From contig NZ_JACVFB010000002.1 of assembly GCF_014529945.1 (NCBI RefSeq), positions 1,116,001 through 1,180,000 on the forward strand: DNA of 64,000 nt. Direction: 5' to 3'. The notes beneath the pieces are model-generated. The model made no database searches. It was not told the DNA's origin and saw nothing but the letters and a program-made list of their open reading frames with translations. The position numbers were made by a program, and so were the translations under genes. Positions within the stretch are counted from its first letter, which is position 1; every line of letters starts with the position of its first letter. The stretch comes from Chitinophaga varians. GTDB taxonomy: Bacteria > Bacteroidota > Bacteroidia > Chitinophagales > Chitinophagaceae. Of the stretch, positions 60,755-64,000 are shown in pieces.

Positions 60755-61690
60755 TTGCAAGCAACAGTATACAAATCAACAGGCAGTTGGTATGTGGTGA
60801 AAACCACCACAGGTGAAACATTTCAGGCAAGGATGAAGGGTATCTTCAAAAAGAATGAAGATATCACTTCCACCAATCCTATTGCCGTGGGCGATGTAGT
60901 AGAGATGGTGCCTGATGACAGTGATGCTAACGCCAAAAACGCCATGATCACGGAAATCGGCGAACGCCGGAATTACATCGTGCGTAGTTCTCCACACGGG
61001 CGTAATAAAAAACACATTATTGCTGCCAATCTGGACCAGGCGATGTTGATCTGTACTATCCGTGAGCCACGGACTTCCCTGGGATTTATTGACCGTTTTC
61101 TGGTCACCGCAGCGGCGTATCATATTCCTGCCGTGCTGGTGTTCAACAAAAAGGATATTTATCGGGCGAAAGAAATGGAGTTGTTTGAAGCCATAGAGGC
61201 CCTGTATACCGGCATCGGATATCCGGTGAAGCTGATCTCAGCCACAGAGATGGAAGGGGTGGAAGAAATCAGAGCGCTGCTGAAAGATAAGACCACGCTG
61301 ATGTCTGGCCATTCCGGTGTGGGTAAATCCTCCCTGATCAATGATCTGGTGCCGGGATTAGACCTGCGTACCACCGCGGTGAGCGGTTGGAGCGGCAAGG
61401 GGTTGCATACCACCACGTTTGCGGAGATGCATGATCTGCCCGGCGGCGGTTGTCTGATAGACACCCCCGGCGTGCGTGAATTTGGTATCGTGGATATCGA
61501 CAAAACGGAGTTATCCCACTATTTCCTGGAAATGCAGCCTTATCTTTCCCAATGTCAATTCAATAACTGTTTGCATATCAACGAGCCCGGCTGCGCTGTC
61601 AAGGACGCTGTAGAAGCCGGAGAGATTGACCCTGAACGGTATGTGAGTTACGCCACGATCCTCGAATCTATTGAGGAGGAACAGTACTAG
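60755..61690 (+). CDS. rsgA: ribosome small-subunit-dependent GTPase A
   Basis: 311 residues from a TTG start; the next residues (QATVYKSTGSWYVV) align with usual RsgA N-termini and no suitable ATG is present. RsgA helps final maturation of the 30S subunit. An N-terminal OB fold precedes a circularly permuted GTPase with G4 (NKKD) before G1 (GHSGVGKSSL) and G3 (DTPGVREFG). The C-terminal zinc knuckle is CQFNNCLHINEPGCAV. A lipoprotein gene on the other strand ends on the base after its stop codon. Confidence 0.97.
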   Translation: MQATVYKSTGSWYVVKTTTGETFQARMKGIFKKNEDITSTNPIAVGDVVEMVPDDSDANAKNAMITEIGERRNYIVRSSPHGRNKKHIIAANLDQAMLICTIREPRTSLGFIDRFLVTAAAYHIPAVLVFNKKDIYRAKEMELFEAIEALYTGIGYPVKLISATEMEGVEEIRALLKDKTTLMSGHSGVGKSSLINDLVPGLDLRTTAVSGWSGKGLHTTTFAEMHDLPGGGCLIDTPGVREFGIVDIDKTELSHYFLEMQPYLSQCQFNNCLHINEPGCAVKDAVEAGEIDPERYVSYATILESIEEEQY

Positions 61691-61831
61691 TTATTTTTTA
61701 GGCTTATTTAATTCATCCAGTACTTTCTCTGCGCCCCAGTTGCGTTTAGGCAGGGGGCATCCTTTCTTTTGTGTACGGCAGGCCATGAGGGTGATGACGG
61801 CGAGCAAGGCAAGGGCGATTATTTTGCGCAT
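61691..61831 (-). CDS. tiny lipoprotein A (46 aa)
   Basis: 46 residues, start ATG at 61831 and TAA at 61691-61693. A complete lipoprotein signal (MRKIIALALLAVITLMAC, Cys at 18) leaves a mature peptide of only ~29 residues with RTQKKGCPLPKRNW and then GAEKVLDELNKPKK. It shares the pattern C-x(2)-QK-x-GCP with the 49-residue gene 12 bases upstream, so they look like a tandem duplication. Function unknown; an envelope or surface role follows from the signal only. It meets rsgA end to end with no gap. Confidence 0.75.
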   Translation of the reverse strand: MRKIIALALLAVITLMACRTQKKGCPLPKRNWGAEKVLDELNKPKK

Positions 61832-61843
61832 AGTAAGGTTTTA

Positions 61844-61993
61844 CTAGAATAAACGCATTTGTTTGCCAGCTTTGCGGTTCGACCGCTGTAAATCTTTTTT
61901 ATCGTAGCCGGTGGCGGGGCACCCATATTTCTGTGAAGAGCAGCCTGGCAGTACAATGACGGCCAAAAGGAGCAGGCAAATAAACGTTTTCAT
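61844..61993 (-). CDS. tiny lipoprotein B (49 aa)
   Basis: 49 residues, ATG at 61993 and TAG at 61844-61846. The lipoprotein signal is MKTFICLLLLAVIVLPGC (Cys at 18). The mature part SSQKYGCPATGYDKKDLQRSN is very basic. Cys at 18 followed by QK-x-GCP matches the neighbouring 46-residue gene. It is 12 bases upstream of that gene, so the two are cotranscribed, possibly with the carbonic-anhydrase-like gene, which lies further downstream in the plus direction but upstream on this strand. Confidence 0.75.
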   Translation of the reverse strand: MKTFICLLLLAVIVLPGCSSQKYGCPATGYDKKDLQRSNRKAGKQMRLF

Positions 61994-62035
61994 AGAGGGA
62001 TATTTGCCTGCAATATAACAAAATTTTATAAAGCG

Positions 62036-62566
62036 TTAGGGTTGTTGCCCTCCTTCCGTGTACCAGGAAGCGTACATGTTGTAGTTTTTGGAGATACGGT
62101 TGATCTCCCCTTTGATAAGGGCCATATCGATGTCTTTTACCTTTTTGGCGGGTACGCCGGCCCAGATAGTGCCGGGCTCCACATGGGTGCCTGCCAGTAT
62201 CACAGCGCCTGCAGCGATGATGCTGTTGCTGCTGATATGTGCATTGTCCATCACGATGGCGCCCATGCCTATCAGCACGTCATTATCTACCGTACAACCG
62301 TGGAGGATAGCATTATGACCGATAGACACATTATTGCCCACAATGGTTTTGGATTTCTCATAGGTACAATGGATCACGGCGCCGTCCTGTACATTCACGT
62401 TTTCGCCGAGGCGGATACTGTTCACATCGCCGCGAACCACCGCGTTGAACCATACGGTGCAACCTTTTCCCATCTCTACGTCGCCGACAATGGTGGCATT
62501 GGGTGCGATAAAGCAACCATCTGCAATCTTCGGAGTAAATCCTCTTAAGGGTATAATGTGAGACAT
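62036..62566 (-). CDS. gamma-carbonic-anhydrase-like hexapeptide protein
   Basis: 176 residues forming a left-handed beta-helix of hexapeptide repeats (ATIVGDVEMGKGCTVWFNAVVRGDVNSIRLGENVNVQDGAVIHCT, NNVSIGHNAILHGC, VLIGMGAIVMDNAHI). His residues at VIHCT and IGHNAILHG match the zinc ligands of the gamma-CA/YrdA/PaaY group. Many relatives bind metal, but carbonic anhydrase activity is often weak or absent. The gene reads away from the aminotransferase gene; a -7-like box is at 62593-62600. Confidence 0.93.
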   Translation of the reverse strand: MSHIIPLRGFTPKIADGCFIAPNATIVGDVEMGKGCTVWFNAVVRGDVNSIRLGENVNVQDGAVIHCTYEKSKTIVGNNVSIGHNAILHGCTVDNDVLIGMGAIVMDNAHISSNSIIAAGAVILAGTHVEPGTIWAGVPAKKVKDIDMALIKGEINRISKNYNMYASWYTEGGQQP

Positions 62567-62592
62567 AACTGATAGTTTTAATCTGAATGTTA

Positions 62593-62600
62593 CAAAGATA
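62593..62600 (-). promoter_or_regulatory. candidate -7 box for the gamma-CA-like gene
   Basis: TATCTTTG on the minus strand, a full match, 26 bases before the ATG at 62566. Confidence 0.45.
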
Positions 62601-62651
62601 ACAATTACTAATTAGCCGTTGTTTTCTACCTTCGCAGAGAATGTAAGAGAT

Positions 62652-63833
62652 ATGAACAACAGGCAACTTTTTTTGCAGCACGTAGCGCAAACATCAGATG
62701 CGCCGCTGGCATTGGAGATCGTTAAAGCGGAAGGCATGTACATGTGGGATGTCAACGGCAGGAAGTATCTGGACCTGATTGCCGGCATCAGTGTATGTAA
62801 CATGGGGCATTGTCACCCTGCCGTGGTGAAAGCCATTCAGGAACAGGCGCAACAGTATATGCACCTGCTTGTATACGGAGAATTCGTACAGTCGCCACAG
62901 GTAGCCTATGCGAAGGCGCTGACCCAACATCTTCCCGAAAACCTCGACAGCGTATACTTTACCAACTCCGGCGCCGAAGCCGTAGAAGGGGCCATGAAAC
63001 TGGCCAAACGTTTCACCGGCAGAACAGAGGTCGCTGCTTTCAACCGCAGCTATCACGGTTCCACACAGGGCGCACTCAGCATCCTGGGTGATGAATACTG
63101 GCGTAACGCTTACAGACCGCTACTCCCCGGTATACAACACCTCGAATATAACAATTACGCGTCACTGGAGCTGATCACCCATCATACCGCCGCAGTGTTC
63201 GCAGAAAGCGTGCAGGCAGAAGGCGGTGTGAATCTCCCCCAACTGGAATGGATACACGCTTTACGTGCCAAATGCAACGAAACCGGTGCCCTGCTGATAC
63301 TCGACGAAGTACAATGCGGCCTCGGTAGAAATGGAACGCTCTGGGCTTTTGAACAACTGGGCATCATCCCCGATATCCTGTTGCTCGGCAAAGCGCTGGG
63401 GGGCGGTATGCCACTGGGCGCGTTCATCTCTTCCCGCACCATCATGTGGAGCCTGACCAACAATCCGGTGCTGGGCCACATCACTACCTTTGGCGGGCAT
63501 CCGGTAAACTGCGCCGCAGGTCTCGCCGGTTTCAACGCCCTGCTGGAATCACAAGTGATCAAAGACGTGAACGCGAAAGGAGAACTGTTCCGTAAACATT
63601 TGCAACACCCTGCTATTAAGGCGGTCCGCTCACTGGGACTGATGATGGCAGTGGAACTGGAAAGTTTTGAAGTCAATAAAAAAACAATTGACTACTGTAT
63701 TGCGAATGGCGTACTGACAGACTGGTTCCTCTTTGCGCCGGAATGTATGCGCATTGCGCCACCGCTGATTATTACAGAAGAAGAGATTGTACAAGCTTGT
63801 AAGGTGATCTGTGAAGGATTGGATCAGTTATAA
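62652..63833 (+). CDS. class III PLP-dependent aminotransferase
   Basis: 393 residues from the ATG at 62652; an in-frame TTG at 62619 would add 11 residues of no family value. Class III marks: YLDLIAGISVCNMGHCHP, NSGAEAVEGAMKLAKRFTGR (phosphate loop), YHGSTQGALS, ILDEVQCGLGRNG (PLP pyridine-N Asp) and the Schiff-base Lys K247 in LLLGKALGGGMP. The nearest known activities are acetylornithine and ornithine aminotransferases, but no arginine genes are adjacent, so the substrate stays open. A strong terminator follows. Confidence 0.93.
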   Translation: MNNRQLFLQHVAQTSDAPLALEIVKAEGMYMWDVNGRKYLDLIAGISVCNMGHCHPAVVKAIQEQAQQYMHLLVYGEFVQSPQVAYAKALTQHLPENLDSVYFTNSGAEAVEGAMKLAKRFTGRTEVAAFNRSYHGSTQGALSILGDEYWRNAYRPLLPGIQHLEYNNYASLELITHHTAAVFAESVQAEGGVNLPQLEWIHALRAKCNETGALLILDEVQCGLGRNGTLWAFEQLGIIPDILLLGKALGGGMPLGAFISSRTIMWSLTNNPVLGHITTFGGHPVNCAAGLAGFNALLESQVIKDVNAKGELFRKHLQHPAIKAVRSLGLMMAVELESFEVNKKTIDYCIANGVLTDWFLFAPECMRIAPPLIITEEEIVQACKVICEGLDQL

Positions 63834-63856
63834 TAATATCATTGTCTTAAAATACA

Positions 63857-63896
63857 AAAGCCTGCACTGAATGCGCTTTCAGTGCAGGCTTTTTGG
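63857..63896 (+). terminator. terminator of the aminotransferase gene
   Basis: AAAGCCTGCACTGAA / TTCAGTGCAGGCTTT, 15-bp perfect arms with a 6-base loop, followed by TT and a T/G-rich tail. Confidence 0.92.
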
Positions 63897-63917
63897 TTTG
63901 ATATCACTATGTGTTGG

Positions 63918-63943
63918 CATGCATATGATGTAGCATATGCATG
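63918..63943. other. 10-bp perfect inverted repeat at the window end
   Basis: CATGCATATG and CATATGCATG are separated by 6 bases. It could be an operator of a gene beyond the window, or a weak terminator (a short T-tract follows). Its neighbour is cut off, so no choice is possible. Confidence 0.45.
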
Positions 63944-64000
63944 ATTTTTCGCTATAAGATCACAGGTTTTTTGATGTTAGAATCTGTCGAGGACTATCAG

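Overview
The window looks like a chromosomal segment of a Bacteroidota bacterium of the Chitinophaga type. The evidence is three SusC/SusD outer-membrane uptake pairs, many short lipoproteins with a Cys lipobox, a DUF4783-nadC pair, a Bat-type MoxR/DUF58/VWA cluster, TAnnTTTG -7 boxes in front of many genes, and few Shine-Dalgarno sites. No rRNA, tRNA, CRISPR array, prophage or intact insertion sequence was seen. Most of the window is ordinary core genome.

Layout. 1-5.5 kb: Crp/Fnr regulator, DinB-like protein, a lipoprotein-uvrC operon and gpmI. 5.8-8.5 kb: DUF4783 protein, nadC, a lipid kinase and a SUI1-like factor. 8.6-13.5 kb: aldo/keto reductase, AraC regulator, a GT39-type membrane glycosyltransferase and birA. 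13.6-18.4 kb: rsfS, ftsH, a LUD protein, lpxH and convergent recO. 18.5-21 kb: an RND/MMPL exporter. 21.2-21.9 kb: a protein clearly descended from an IS1595-type transposase but with an altered catalytic triad. 22.4-38.2 kb: three consecutive susCD operons with separate terminators; the second also encodes an unrecognised lipoprotein. No glycoside hydrolase, peptidase or sensor gene accompanies them. 38.3-46.4 kb: a TlpA-like thiol oxidoreductase, gatB, an aldehyde dehydrogenase, a double-PDZ protein and alaS. 46.8-52.5 kb: M23 peptidase, MerR regulator, a thioredoxin-fold protein without cysteines, an MscS channel, an amidohydrolase and prfA. 52.9-56.4 kb: DUF937-like protein, OmpA lipoprotein, VanZ-like protein, gcvH, cyclophilin and a small unknown protein. 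56.6-60.6 kb: MoxR, DUF58, BatD-like and BatA proteins. 60.8-63.8 kb: rsgA, two tiny tandem lipoproteins, a gamma-carbonic-anhydrase-like protein and a class III aminotransferase.

The least expected signals are these: the apparently domesticated IS1595-like transposase beside the susCD block; a dispersed family of intergenic elements bounded by the 10-bp inverted repeat TCACGCAAAG, which sit at gene 3' ends and in two cases (nadC, rsgA) appear to supply the downstream promoter; a 276-bp near-palindrome of that family after prfA; and two paralogous lipoproteins of 46 and 49 residues.

Genes likely to act together are lipoprotein+uvrC, DUF4783+nadC (by neighbourhood), rsfS+ftsH+LUD, each susC with its susD, merR+thioredoxin-like, unknown 112-aa protein+cyclophilin, amidohydrolase+MscS, and the MoxR-DUF58-BatD-BatA set. 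All assignments come from reading sequence and recalled family features; no database search was run.
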